Shown piece after piece: positions 55,511 to 64,000 of a DNA stretch of 64,000 nt. Below the pieces are notes generated by a model, which did no database searches, was not told where the DNA came from, and saw only the letters and a program-made list of their open reading frames with translations. Source of the DNA: Prevotella lacticifex (GTDB lineage Bacteria; Bacteroidota; Bacteroidia; Bacteroidales; Bacteroidaceae); NCBI RefSeq assembly GCF_019973375.1, contig NZ_BPTV01000001.1:1054001-1118000 (forward strand), in the 5' to 3' direction. A program made the translations under genes and the position numbers. Position 1 is the stretch's first letter, and every line of letters begins with the position of its first letter.

Positions 55511-57166
55511 TTATTTCGGAATGTAGACTATTCTCACGTTATCAATGCGCGCATCGATATGTCCGGCAGCCGTAGCCTGGTTGATGTCCTGAATGCGGAA
55601 GATGCTTACTCCTGCGTTCTTTACATCACCGTAAGTAGCGAGCTTAGCGTATGCCGGGAACTTCTTTATAGGCACGATAGCTCTGTACCACTGGTTCTTA
55701 TGATACTGTCCGTTGAAATCCTGAAGCATCGGTCCGTCGGGGAATTCGCCTACTCCAGCGTTATAGTCGGCCCATCCGAAGTTGTCATACTGGTAGTCGG
55801 CAGGTGAGCCTTCCTGTCCTGCTGCGCTGTTCGGCCAGAGCGTGTAGCGCAGGAATCCCCAGAATGTACCATTGTTATAGTCGCTTGAGTCGTAGACATT
55901 GAATGCGAAGTAGATGTCGTCGGCACTTGCGTTGGCCGGGATATTGTCGGAGAGCGTGAAGTTATTGCCGTTCCAGTCCTTCTTGAAGAAGATCATCGTA
56001 CCCCACCACTGCTGGTATTCTTTGTCGACGAATATATTAGCATATTTTCCGTCGGCGTTGCCGACATCGACATACTTGGCATTTGGCGACCAGCCTTCGT
56101 CGGTGGCATCGTCGTTGTCGAATGTTGTGAGGATAGTCGAACGGTCGTAGAATCTCTCCACATTAGCCTGTCCTCCAGGTGTTGTCACGGTAAGCGTCGA
56201 GACATTGCCCGACGGCTGCTTGGTGAACGGAACGAAGATGCTGTCCTGTGATGCCGATACGGTGAACTCGTCCGGTGTGAGCGTTACGTCGCCGTAGCTT
56301 ATCGAAGATACCTGTATGAACTCACGTCCTGTGATAACGAGCGTCTCGCCAATCTGCGGCATATCGTTCGATACGCTGAGAACCACCGGCTTGCCCGGTA
56401 CGCGGTAGTATGGCATGTAGGTTGTTCCGGCAGCGCACTGGATAACGAGCGCACCGCTGTCGGGAGCGTTTGCCGGCATGATAGCGCCCTCTAAAGAGTA
56501 TGTCGTATAGCTCTGAGTAGCAGCATTATAGCGATGGTCCTGCGAGATGCTGAAGAAATCGGTCACATCAGTATGGTTGCCCGGCACATTATCCGGGTCG
56601 AAAGTTGTGGTATCGAGTGCGGCAGCCTGTACGTCAGTGATGAATATCTTCTCTACATCGACGAGATTCAGTCCGTGCAGTTTCAGCGTGTCACCAGCCG
56701 AGCGTGGGTATTTGGCCTCGATGCGTTGCAACTGCGGTCCCGGAGCCGTTACCTTGAAAGCGTAAGTAGCCGTTCCGTGAGTTGTCTCTACCTTTATCTC
56801 GTCAGGGATGTTGCTGTCGAAGGCTGAAAGCTTAAAGCCCTTAGCCTCAGTAGGTATGGTGACGATGATGCTGTGGTCGGTATTCATCGTCGGGTTGATG
56901 GTCACCTCCTGGTCGTTGATATAGACATGGAGTGCGGTGCCGAGATTCTTACCCATGATGGCAATCATCGTTCCTGCTCCGGCCTTGGTGTAGGTCTTGT
57001 CGTAGCTGTAGTTGACGGTGTCGGAGGAAAGAATCTTCACGCCGGTGATTTCCGGTGTGCCTCCTCCGTCGGAGTCGTCATCGCTGCAGGCAGCGAACGA
57101 GAATGACAATACCGCGATGAGCAGCATAGCCATCAGACTCATTATGTTTGATTTATAATTTTTCAT
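55511..57166 (-). CDS. IPT/TIG surface glycan-binding lipoprotein (SGBP-B type)
   Basis: 551 aa, lipobox AACS (Cys27), then acidic SDDDSDGGG linker. Three IPT/TIG-like modules (about 38-135, 138-255, 258-335: IAIMGKNLGTALHVYIND; LKLHGLNLVDVEKIFI; LVITGREFIQVSSISYG), then a C-terminal beta-sandwich (about 340-551) with many Trp and Tyr residues like the glycan-binding domain of xyloglucan SGBP-B proteins. It holds the polysaccharide at the surface between SusD and GH5. Confidence 0.87.
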   Translation of the reverse strand: MKNYKSNIMSLMAMLLIAVLSFSFAACSDDDSDGGGTPEITGVKILSSDTVNYSYDKTYTKAGAGTMIAIMGKNLGTALHVYINDQEVTINPTMNTDHSIIVTIPTEAKGFKLSAFDSNIPDEIKVETTHGTATYAFKVTAPGPQLQRIEAKYPRSAGDTLKLHGLNLVDVEKIFITDVQAAALDTTTFDPDNVPGNHTDVTDFFSISQDHRYNAATQSYTTYSLEGAIMPANAPDSGALVIQCAAGTTYMPYYRVPGKPVVLSVSNDMPQIGETLVITGREFIQVSSISYGDVTLTPDEFTVSASQDSIFVPFTKQPSGNVSTLTVTTPGGQANVERFYDRSTILTTFDNDDATDEGWSPNAKYVDVGNADGKYANIFVDKEYQQWWGTMIFFKKDWNGNNFTLSDNIPANASADDIYFAFNVYDSSDYNNGTFWGFLRYTLWPNSAAGQEGSPADYQYDNFGWADYNAGVGEFPDGPMLQDFNGQYHKNQWYRAIVPIKKFPAYAKLATYGDVKNAGVSIFRIQDINQATAAGHIDARIDNVRIVYIPK

Positions 57167-57190
57167 CTTTTGTCAATGTTTGGTTGTCGG

Positions 57191-58984
57191 TTATTTATCT
57201 CCAAAGTCGTACGGCTGTGGATCTTTATTCAGATATGGGTTCTGGATGACATCGCTCTCGGGGTACGGCATGAAGATATTGCCGTCGTTGAGCTGTATTG
57301 TCTGGTATCCGGTCTCATACTCCGTGCAGAGCGTATTGAAGTCGTAAGTGTACGGAACCTTAGTACCACGTCCTGCCACAGGAGTGTTGTCGGTTTCGGA
57401 TTTTGCGAGGAAGTCATTCCAGTAGACGTTCTGCGTTTGTGGGTTGGTGATATACCATACGTTCTGTCCGTAAGGAATGGCGCGGTAGCTGAGGGTTCCG
57501 TCGGCATTCTTGATGACATCGCCTTCGCGTAGCTGAGCCCCTCTGTGCTGCTTGTTGTTGAAGAAGTCGAGCATTGTCTGCGGCTTCCATCTGTACCATG
57601 TCACCATATCCCACCAGTTGGAGTATTCCATGCAGAATTCTATCTGACGCTCACGGACAAGTTTCGGGAAGTCAAGCTCAGTGTAAGGTTTTACACCTGC
57701 GCGCTCCCTGACAGCGTTGATGGCTGCGAGAGCCTCAGGGTTCGTTGTCTTCTCGTCGTTGCCTAAGAGAGCCTCGGCCTTCATGAGGTAAACGTCGGCA
57801 AGGCGCTGGATGTAAGTATTCAATGGTGAAGCCATCTGCTCGAGTCCTGCCGGAGCCACGTCAGCTTTGTTTCCGAGCACTCCTTTCTTGACCTGCATCC
57901 AGTTGTGCTTGTAGGTATAACCGCCCTCCGACTTGTGCAGATAGTCGTAGTAGCTGTTCGGAGTGAAGAAAGTAGCGTTACGGCGAATCGTGTCGGCCGG
58001 ATCCTGATTGTAGATGTCAATCATGTCGGGCGTTGCGCAGAGGTTGCCTCCCCATACGTTCACGTCGGATGTCACCTCCGGGAAAGCGAGGTCGGAGTAT
58101 GTAGCGTTCATAGCGCCCCACTCGTGTGTGCTTGGGTCGGCCCATCTCATGGCGAGAATTGTCTCGTCGTTATCGTTATTCTTAGCCTTGAAGAGGTCGG
58201 CATAGTCGGGCAGCAGATGGTACTGTCCGCAGTTTATGACCTCATCGCAGAGCTTAACGACTCGGTTCAGCGTAGCCTGGTCGCGGTTATGGTCGCCGCG
58301 TGCGCTGGCATCCCATCCGCTCTGGGCCAGAAGGGCCTTTGCCAGGGCTGCCTTGGCAGCATATTTCGACGGATGATGGTCGGTGCCATTCTCCGGCAGC
58401 AGCTCTTCAGCCTTTTCGAAATCGCGTACGATGAATTTCAGTACGTCGGCTTCGGTATTCAGCGGCTGTACAGGATTGTCGATCATCTTCTGGTTATTCT
58501 CAAAAAGAATGTTCGGGCCCCATCCTCTGAGCAGATAGAAATAAGCCCATCCGCGCATGAGATAGCACTCGCCCATACCGGCGTTCTTCACGCTCTCGCT
58601 GACATCGCTGGAGCAGTAGTCCTGGATATTCTTCAGTGTAGCATTACTCATCGTCACTACATTGTAGAGTGCCGACCACGCCAGACTGAGGTCGGAGGTA
58701 AGTCCTGTAACTTGGAATAGTGCGAACTCGGAGCTTACATACGGGTTCCAGGCGTCGTTGGCGCGGTAAGAACCCATTCCGATGAGGGCACGGCGGTTGA
58801 AGTTGAACCACGCACGGTTGTACAGTGGCTCCGTACTTTTCCTTACGGCATCGTCGGACGAATAGTATGTCTCGGTCGTATACTGTCCCGTCGGCTTCTT
58901 GTCGAGGAAGTCGTCACTGCAGCTTGTCGTCAGCAGAGTGAGGCCAGCGAGTGCCGAGAGGAGATAAATATTATATTTTTTCAT
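57191..58984 (-). CDS. SusD/RagB-family surface lipoprotein (mannan locus)
   Basis: 597 aa with lipobox TTSC (Cys22), then SDDFLDKKPTGQYT, the usual SusD start. RagB-type C-terminus with RERQIEFCMEYSNWWDMVTWYRWKPQT. It lies 30 nt after SusC and 24 nt before the SGBP. Binds oligosaccharide over the SusC pore. Confidence 0.94.
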   Translation of the reverse strand: MKKYNIYLLSALAGLTLLTTSCSDDFLDKKPTGQYTTETYYSSDDAVRKSTEPLYNRAWFNFNRRALIGMGSYRANDAWNPYVSSEFALFQVTGLTSDLSLAWSALYNVVTMSNATLKNIQDYCSSDVSESVKNAGMGECYLMRGWAYFYLLRGWGPNILFENNQKMIDNPVQPLNTEADVLKFIVRDFEKAEELLPENGTDHHPSKYAAKAALAKALLAQSGWDASARGDHNRDQATLNRVVKLCDEVINCGQYHLLPDYADLFKAKNNDNDETILAMRWADPSTHEWGAMNATYSDLAFPEVTSDVNVWGGNLCATPDMIDIYNQDPADTIRRNATFFTPNSYYDYLHKSEGGYTYKHNWMQVKKGVLGNKADVAPAGLEQMASPLNTYIQRLADVYLMKAEALLGNDEKTTNPEALAAINAVRERAGVKPYTELDFPKLVRERQIEFCMEYSNWWDMVTWYRWKPQTMLDFFNNKQHRGAQLREGDVIKNADGTLSYRAIPYGQNVWYITNPQTQNVYWNDFLAKSETDNTPVAGRGTKVPYTYDFNTLCTEYETGYQTIQLNDGNIFMPYPESDVIQNPYLNKDPQPYDFGDK

Positions 58985-59014
58985 TTTGTTATGTCCTTTA
59001 GTGTTGTATTGTGG

Positions 59015-62000
59015 CTAAAACTTTACCTTCAGTCCAAAAGTATAGATGCGCTGCGACGGGTAGCGGTAGTTATCGATGCCCTGCAGCAGAATGTTCTGTC
59101 CCTGTGCTCCGATTTCGGGGTCGTAGCCGTCGTAGCCGCAGATAGTGAAGAGGTTCTGGATGTTTCCGTACACCTGTACCCAGTCGAGTTTCAGCGGTGC
59201 GAGCCAGCTCTTAGGCAGATTCCAGGCCAGCGAGATTGTCTTCAGCCGCAGATAAGAGCCGTCCTCGACGAAGCGGTTGCTGACACGGTTGTTATCGTTC
59301 ATCGACGAGCCTGCTGAGCTGATGCGCTGTACCCTTGCTGTTGTCGGGTTAGTGACGTAGACATTTGATATGTCGGTAGGTGATCCATTGGGGTCGATGA
59401 GTGCCACACGCGCATAGTCGGATACGTATGCCATCAGGTTGCTATAACGCTGAGTGTTAGTGTGTTGCTGACGTACGAGGTTGTAGATGTCGCCACCGAC
59501 GGAACCGTTGAAGAATAATGTCAGTTCGAAGTTCTTCCATCTGAGTGTGTTGTTGAGTCCGAAGGTGAAGTCCGGGTTCGGGTCGCCGATATATTTACGG
59601 TCGGCCGATGTGATTTTTCCGTCCTTGTTGACATCCTCGAAGATATAGTCGCCGACCCAGATGCCGTTGGCAGCTATGTCGTACATCTTTCCTGTTGTCT
59701 CGTCGGCAGGACGGGCCACAGGCACTCGGTTGCCGTTGGCATCGAGGAGGAACTCACCCTGCTTGTTCTTCTGATAGAAGTCGGCTTCATTGGTGAACAT
59801 TCCGATGACGTTGTAGCCGTAGAATCGGCCTACAGGACCGCCTACCTCCGACATTGTATATGTGTCGGTGCCAATCGTTCCGGTTATTGTAGCACCGTCG
59901 CTGTTGAGCTTCGTGAGCTTGTTGCGGTTGAACGACAGAGTGGCATTTGTGCGCCACTCCCAGTCCTTGTTGGCAATATTCACTGAGTTGGCAGTGAACT
60001 CGATACCGGTGTTGCGGATGGCTCCACGGTTCACCCACGGAGCGGTCATTCCCATGTAGTCGTTGTTGATGACATACGACGGGAGCATAGCCTGCATGAG
60101 GAGGTCGCGGGTGTCCTTATAGTACCAGTCGACGATGAACTCGAGACGGTTCTTGAGTATAGCCAGGTCGAGACCTACGTTCCAAGCTCTTGTGCTCTCC
60201 CACTTGAGGTTGGCGTTAGGGAACTGTGCTGGATAGTAACCTGGGCCCCATGCTGTTGCTGTGTTGGCCATGGTCGAACCGTAAGCATAGGAGCCTACGC
60301 TCTGGTTACCGACGAGACCCCATCCTAAACGCAGTTTCATGTTGTTGATCCACTTCACGTTCTTGAGGAATTTCTCCTGGCTGATGCGCCAAGCGAGGGC
60401 CACTGACGGGAACCATCCCCAGCGGTTGTTCTTACCGAAACTCGACGAACCGTCGGCACGCAGCGTTGTGGTGAGGAGGTATCGGTCGAGGAGATTGTAG
60501 TTCAGACGGCCGAAGTACGACTCAATCGACCATTGCGTACCGTCGTCGCCACTGTTTGTGGCTGTCTTTGGGTCACCGGGGTTCAGCGAGTGAATAGCGT
60601 CGCTGATGTAGTTATAGCGTGTTCCTGCGAGCGATTCCCAGTTACCCCACTGTGCCTCATGACCGAACATTACCTGCATGTGGTTGTTCTTGCAGGGGTC
60701 GAAGTCGTATGTGGCGTACTGCTTGAATGAGGTGTACTTACTCATATTCTTCGTTCTCGTCGACTGCGATGTGACGACAGTGGTGCCATAGGTGTAGCCC
60801 GGCTGGAAGAAGTAGTTGTTCAGCCAGCCCCGGTTACCACCGTATTCGATGCGGATGCTGAGGCCCTTGAGGGGCGTCAGATTTGCGAATACATTGTAGT
60901 CGACGCTGTAGTTATTGTCCTTATTCTCACGCATGTTGGCCTCGAAGATAGGGTTGGTATAGTAGGTCGACATGCTGTTTGTCTGCGGCATGGCGTAAGT
61001 GCCGTCGGGATTCCTTGGTGCTACATCGGGGAACTGGTCGAGGGCCGTAGCGATAACGCTACCTGTTGAGAATGTATTGAGCTGCTTTGTGTTGGCATAG
61101 TAGAGATTGGTGCCTACCTGCAGCCATTTTGTTACCTTTGTATCGAAGTTTGAACGGATGCTCATACGGTCGAATCCCGAACCGAGAGCCACACCGTCCT
61201 GGTTGAGGTATCCGGCGCTGATGCTGTAATTCATGTCGTCGGTACCGCCGCTGATGTTCACGCTGTGGTTGTGCATGAAGGCCGTGCTGAAGAGTTCGCG
61301 CTGCCAATCGGTACCGTTAGTAAGTAGCTCGGGATGTGCGTAGTCCTCTCGCTGACCCCATCCCTGGATAGCCGCGCGCTCGTTGTAGAAGTCGGCATAC
61401 TGGTGGAGGTTCATGACATCAAGATACTTAGGCATCTGCTGCCATCCGAGGTAACCCTCATACTGGATTTTCGGCTTGCCTTTGGCACCGTGCTTGGTGG
61501 TGATGAGCACCACACCGTTAGATGCACGCGAGCCGTAGATAGCCGTTGCCGATGCGTCCTTGAGGACCTCAATGCTCGTAATGTCGGAAGGGTTGATGCT
61601 TGCCAATGCACTGCTGTTGCCGTTTGAGCTTCCGCTCTGTGCAATACCGTCGATGACGTAGAGCGGCTCCGATCCGTTGAGCGAGCTGATACCACGGATC
61701 TGCACCGAGATACCGCCGCCCGGAGCTCCTGAGTTCTGCATCACCTGCACACCGGCGATACGTCCCTGCATCGACTGCTCCAGCGAGGTGTTCACACCTT
61801 CTTTAATAGCTTTCTCGTCGATGGAGGCAACAGAACCGGTGAGGTCGGAACGCTTCATCGTTCCGTAACCTACAACGACCACCTCGTCGAGGTCGCTGGC
61901 CGACGGCTGCAGCATGATGTTGATGCTGGACTTGCCCACGATGTTGATGGTTTGTGACTTGTAACCAACGTAAGAAATGGTTACGGTCTTCCTGCCCTCA

Positions 62001-62188
62001 GGGATGACAATGGAGAAATGTCCGTCCAAATCGGACACTCCGCCGCTGCTCGTTCCTGTGACTTGTACTGATGCTCCAATGATAGGCTCCTGAGTGTCGC
62101 CATCGGTGATGGTTCCCGTCAGGGTCTTTTGAGCATACATCTGTGCTGCCGTCATGACAGCCAGAAGGATAAGCAATACTTTTTTCAT
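59015..62188 (-). CDS. SusC/RagA-family TonB-linked outer-membrane transporter (mannan locus)
   Basis: 1057 aa. Signal peptide (1-19, AAQMYAQ), carboxypeptidase-like domain (about 22-95), LDEVVVVGYGTMKRSDLTGS (about 99-118), plug with DASATAIYGSRASNGVVLITT, barrel ending GLKVKF. First gene of a four-gene operon, SusC-SusD-SGBP-GH5. The ligand is inferred as manno- or glucomanno-oligosaccharides from the adjoining GH26/GH130 genes. Confidence 0.95.
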   Translation of the reverse strand: MKKVLLILLAVMTAAQMYAQKTLTGTITDGDTQEPIIGASVQVTGTSSGGVSDLDGHFSIVIPEGRKTVTISYVGYKSQTINIVGKSSINIMLQPSASDLDEVVVVGYGTMKRSDLTGSVASIDEKAIKEGVNTSLEQSMQGRIAGVQVMQNSGAPGGGISVQIRGISSLNGSEPLYVIDGIAQSGSSNGNSSALASINPSDITSIEVLKDASATAIYGSRASNGVVLITTKHGAKGKPKIQYEGYLGWQQMPKYLDVMNLHQYADFYNERAAIQGWGQREDYAHPELLTNGTDWQRELFSTAFMHNHSVNISGGTDDMNYSISAGYLNQDGVALGSGFDRMSIRSNFDTKVTKWLQVGTNLYYANTKQLNTFSTGSVIATALDQFPDVAPRNPDGTYAMPQTNSMSTYYTNPIFEANMRENKDNNYSVDYNVFANLTPLKGLSIRIEYGGNRGWLNNYFFQPGYTYGTTVVTSQSTRTKNMSKYTSFKQYATYDFDPCKNNHMQVMFGHEAQWGNWESLAGTRYNYISDAIHSLNPGDPKTATNSGDDGTQWSIESYFGRLNYNLLDRYLLTTTLRADGSSSFGKNNRWGWFPSVALAWRISQEKFLKNVKWINNMKLRLGWGLVGNQSVGSYAYGSTMANTATAWGPGYYPAQFPNANLKWESTRAWNVGLDLAILKNRLEFIVDWYYKDTRDLLMQAMLPSYVINNDYMGMTAPWVNRGAIRNTGIEFTANSVNIANKDWEWRTNATLSFNRNKLTKLNSDGATITGTIGTDTYTMSEVGGPVGRFYGYNVIGMFTNEADFYQKNKQGEFLLDANGNRVPVARPADETTGKMYDIAANGIWVGDYIFEDVNKDGKITSADRKYIGDPNPDFTFGLNNTLRWKNFELTLFFNGSVGGDIYNLVRQQHTNTQRYSNLMAYVSDYARVALIDPNGSPTDISNVYVTNPTTARVQRISSAGSSMNDNNRVSNRFVEDGSYLRLKTISLAWNLPKSWLAPLKLDWVQVYGNIQNLFTICGYDGYDPEIGAQGQNILLQGIDNYRYPSQRIYTFGLKVKF

Positions 62189-62296
62189 TCGGTGATATTA
62201 GGTCTAAATTTATGAATTATTACTTAATAGGGTATTTCCATTGGTTCTGTCGTCCGCTGCCTCATCATCTACAGCGTATAGGATTGATTTCCGGTG

Positions 62297-62304
62297 CAAA
62301 GTTA
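62297..62304 (-). promoter_or_regulatory. -7 box of the mannan SusC operon
   Basis: TAACTTTG on minus (CAAAGTTA on plus), leaving a leader of about 100 nt. Upstream, ACAT..AAATAGTA and ACAT..AAATACTA occur as a loose direct repeat with a 24-bp period (62327-62370). Confidence 0.65.
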
Positions 62305-62465
62305 ATGTTTTTTTGGTTAAATAAGTAGTATTTATATGTCTAATTTAGATACTATTTTGATGTAGCACTGATTCTTTTTTGCTCAATCTTGTCGGCAGTC
62401 TTCGTTGAATCTGTTGATGGAATCATAAGTAGACGAAAAACATCAATATCTTTCATAATCGAGCC

Positions 62466-62624
62466 AAATTCCTATCTCACTGTTGTTATGTGTTGAACGA
62501 CAATGCGTTGAGTAGCATGCCATCTTGCGTTATGAAACGGTATGTTTCTTATTATCAAAGATGTCTGTTTTAGCGTTTAAACGTATCGTTTCACAATGCT
62601 GTTTCGTAGGAATGGTTGTATGAT
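62466..62624 (-). repeat. Palindromic intergenic repeat, copy E (degenerate, inverted)
   Basis: GCATGCCATCTTGCGTTATGAAACGG (in pieces: GCATGCCAT, CTTGCGTT, GAAACGG at 62517-62540) matches the start of copy D. The palindromes are decayed (GAAACGGTATGTTTC; AAACGTATCGTTTC). It lies beyond the terminator of the minus-strand gene at 62821, in the same orientation. Confidence 0.65.
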
Positions 62625-62750
62625 GGGTGCCAATATCAGATTTTGTCAGAATTCTTCTTGTCATCAACAACTTAAAGTCTTTTTCCGGACATTTTAGTAC
62701 CGATTCTCATTCTTTACTTGCTCGGATTCAGGATTCCCTCTCTTATTGAA

Positions 62751-62792
62751 TATTAAAAGAAGGGACGACAAACCCGTGTTCTGCCATCCCTT
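62751..62792 (-). terminator. Terminator after the frameshifted secreted-protein gene
   Basis: AAGGGATG and CGTCCCTT (minus strand; 62785-62792 and 62760-62767) form an 8-bp stem followed by CTTTTAATATT. Confidence 0.7.
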
Positions 62793-62820
62793 TCTGCTTA
62801 CCAATTATGAATTACCTACG

Positions 62821-63842
62821 TTATTTATTATTCATGAACTTCCGTCCGTTCTGGATGACAACGCCCTTGTAACTCTTGTTTACGCGCTGTCCTGCGAGGT
62901 TGTACATAGGAGCATTAGCGTCGACCTTAGCATTTGAGTTGATGTTTTCTATGCCTGCAGTGCCGCTTAAAGTACGTGTAATGCCCTTAACGCTGACAGT
63001 GAAAGGATAGCCGCTCTCAGACATTGATTTAAGGAAGATCTTTGCAACATCCTTAGGTGTGGTAGTTCCATCCTCTGCGGTTTGAACGGCGGTGGCATCA
63101 CTGACGGTGAACTCTAATTTCTTGGCTCCGGCCTCAAAATTGAAGTATGCGAATCCGGCTGTTGCATCATCCAACTCCACGGTGATAGGAGCAGCGAGGG
63201 GCTCGTTAAGCTCGATGGTGTAGTTGTAGGTCTTGTCCTTGTCGGTTTCATGACTGTAAACAGGGGCTGTTCCGTCAGCATTTACTATCTGGATGCCACC
63301 ATACTGTCCTGTGTAAGTTACGTCGGCGTAGGCTGTCGGCACCGGAGATGCATATCCCCATCCGCCTGCTGCTGCCTTTGTTACGGCCTCTTCTGTACCG
63401 TCGGTCTTGACCAGAGTGAAACTCTTGATGTGGATTTTAGTATTTGCGGTCTTGCTCTGGATGTTGAACTTCGTAATACTTGCGAGTGCCTTTACGTCAT
63501 CATTGAAGTCCTGCTCCATGACAGTGGCGTCTGTGGCAAAGTCGTTATACTGTTTGTCTGCTATGTTGGCGTGGATAAACCGTCCGTTGCACTTGCTGTC
63601 TCAGGGAAAGCTTCGTATTCAATTTTATATCCTTTGTAATCTGCCGGATTGATTGCGTTTGACGAACCGATGAGTCCTATCTCACCCCATTGACTAGTGA
63701 AAGTTAGGAGTAAATCAGTTCCTGGTACTACAGAATAGTTCCATGGATAGGTATCAAAGCCGAGATCCATTGTTTCTACCGTCTGTGCGTTGACGCCGAG
63801 TGCTGCAAGCGCAGCAATAGCTAAAGTAAAGATTTTCTTCAT
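62821..63842 (-). pseudogene. Secreted protein gene broken by a frameshift
   Basis: Two adjoining minus-strand frames form one protein. The first (63842-63561) has the signal peptide (1-19, LGVNAQ) and a beta-sandwich start, ending out of frame in TDGLSTPT. In the other frame, translation is open from about 63606 and reads SKCNGRFIHANIADKQYNDF before the ATG at 63519 and on to the stop at 62821. Joining YEAFPETAS to KCNGRF restores a continuous domain (IQSKTANTKIHIKSFTLVKTDG) like sugar-binding modules of Prevotella secreted proteins. The net change is loss of one base (or gain of two) near 63585-63606. The C-terminus MYNLAGQRVNKSYKGVV resembles a short C-terminal sorting tail of exported Bacteroidetes proteins. 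Sequencing error is possible. Confidence 0.75.
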
Positions 63843-63909
63843 AGATAGTTGGTTTTAAATTAATGTTTATTGATTTCGTCTTGTTATCAGGCTTTTGTAT
63901 TTACGTTGA

Positions 63910-63917
63910 CAAAGTTA
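63910..63917 (-). promoter_or_regulatory. -7 box of the frameshifted secreted-protein gene
   Basis: TAACTTTG on minus (CAAAGTTA on plus), 68 nt before the start at 63842. Confidence 0.65.
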
Positions 63918-63936
63918 ACACTTAATTTTATTATTG

Positions 63937-63953
63937 CATAATACTTTCTTGAC
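63937..63953 (-). promoter_or_regulatory. 17-bp motif shared with the CE7 promoter (candidate operator)
   Basis: Minus-strand GTCAAGAAAGTATTATG, 16 of 17 identical to the CE7 site (53837-53853) at the same 19-bp distance from the -7 box. A second AAAGTA lies 21 bp upstream of the first, as in AraC-type direct repeats. Confidence 0.55.
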
Positions 63954-64000
63954 TATTTTCGGTACTTTGTTTTTATGTTAACATTTTGTACACTTTCCTG

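Larger units (their letters stand above)
62189..62820. other. 632-bp intergenic region
   Basis: It contains the SusC leader and promoter, degenerate repeat copy E (62466-62624) and the terminator at 62760-62792. Nothing else recognised. Confidence 0.6.

Noticed and set aside
63561..63606. Programmed ribosomal frameshift in the right-end secreted gene
   Set aside because: I see no slippery heptamer or downstream structure; a plain mutation or sequencing error is simpler.

Overview
The window looks like a chromosomal segment from a Prevotellaceae bacterium (Prevotella in the broad sense, order Bacteroidales). Evidence: SusC/SusD pairs, a hybrid two-component regulator, BACON and IPT/TIG surface lipoproteins, gldH, and more than ten promoters with the Bacteroidales -7 element TAnnTTTG. 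The xylan genes resemble, from memory, the xylan cluster of Prevotella bryantii. I see no tRNA, rRNA, CRISPR array, insertion sequence or prophage gene.

Layout. 1-13.2 kb is housekeeping: a truncated secreted-protein gene, a PSP1-domain gene overlapping gldH, a convergent AAA-CYTH gene, a tandem M23 peptidase, a stand-alone IMP cyclohydrolase (purH without its transformylase half), then the rod-shape operon mreB-mreC-mreD-mrdA-rodA. 13.2-14 kb holds a nitroreductase and a small coiled-coil gene.

14.2-44 kb is a xylan utilization region. The minus operon encodes an SGNH esterase, a GPH sugar symporter, a GH10 xylanase and a cytoplasmic GH43. A divergent hybrid two-component regulator follows on plus, then GH67 alpha-glucuronidase, GH35, SusC-SusD-surface glycan-binding lipoprotein-GH10 (with binding modules inserted in the catalytic domain), a second SusC-SusD pair and a GH3 without signal peptide. 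Together they bind and cut xylan at the surface, import oligomers, trim glucuronic acid and acetyl groups, and finish xylobiose inside.

44.8-62.2 kb (all minus) is a beta-mannan/glucomannan locus: SusC-SusD-surface glycan-binding protein-BACON-GH5, then CE7 esterase, GH26 mannanase, GH130 mannosylglucose phosphorylase, GPH symporter, AGE-family (mannobiose/cellobiose) 2-epimerase, then an AraC regulator with mannose-6-phosphate isomerase. This is a complete route from mannan to mannobiose, Man-Glc, mannose 1-phosphate plus glucose and, after an unseen mutase step, fructose 6-phosphate. A frameshifted secreted-protein gene lies at the right end.

The signals least explained by known genes are intergenic: (i) a family of about 200-bp elements built on GAAACGGnCCGTTTC palindromes, five copies, each in the same orientation as a gene ending just before it; (ii) a pair of long 50-nt hairpins flanking one copy; (iii) a possible three-way-junction structure at 44482-44541; (iv) a 17-bp motif at identical spacing in two promoters of the mannan region; (v) a 17-bp direct repeat between the xylan regulator and the xylan operon. 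Inside genes, the SGNH esterase carries a Cys-rich insertion next to three 7-residue repeats.
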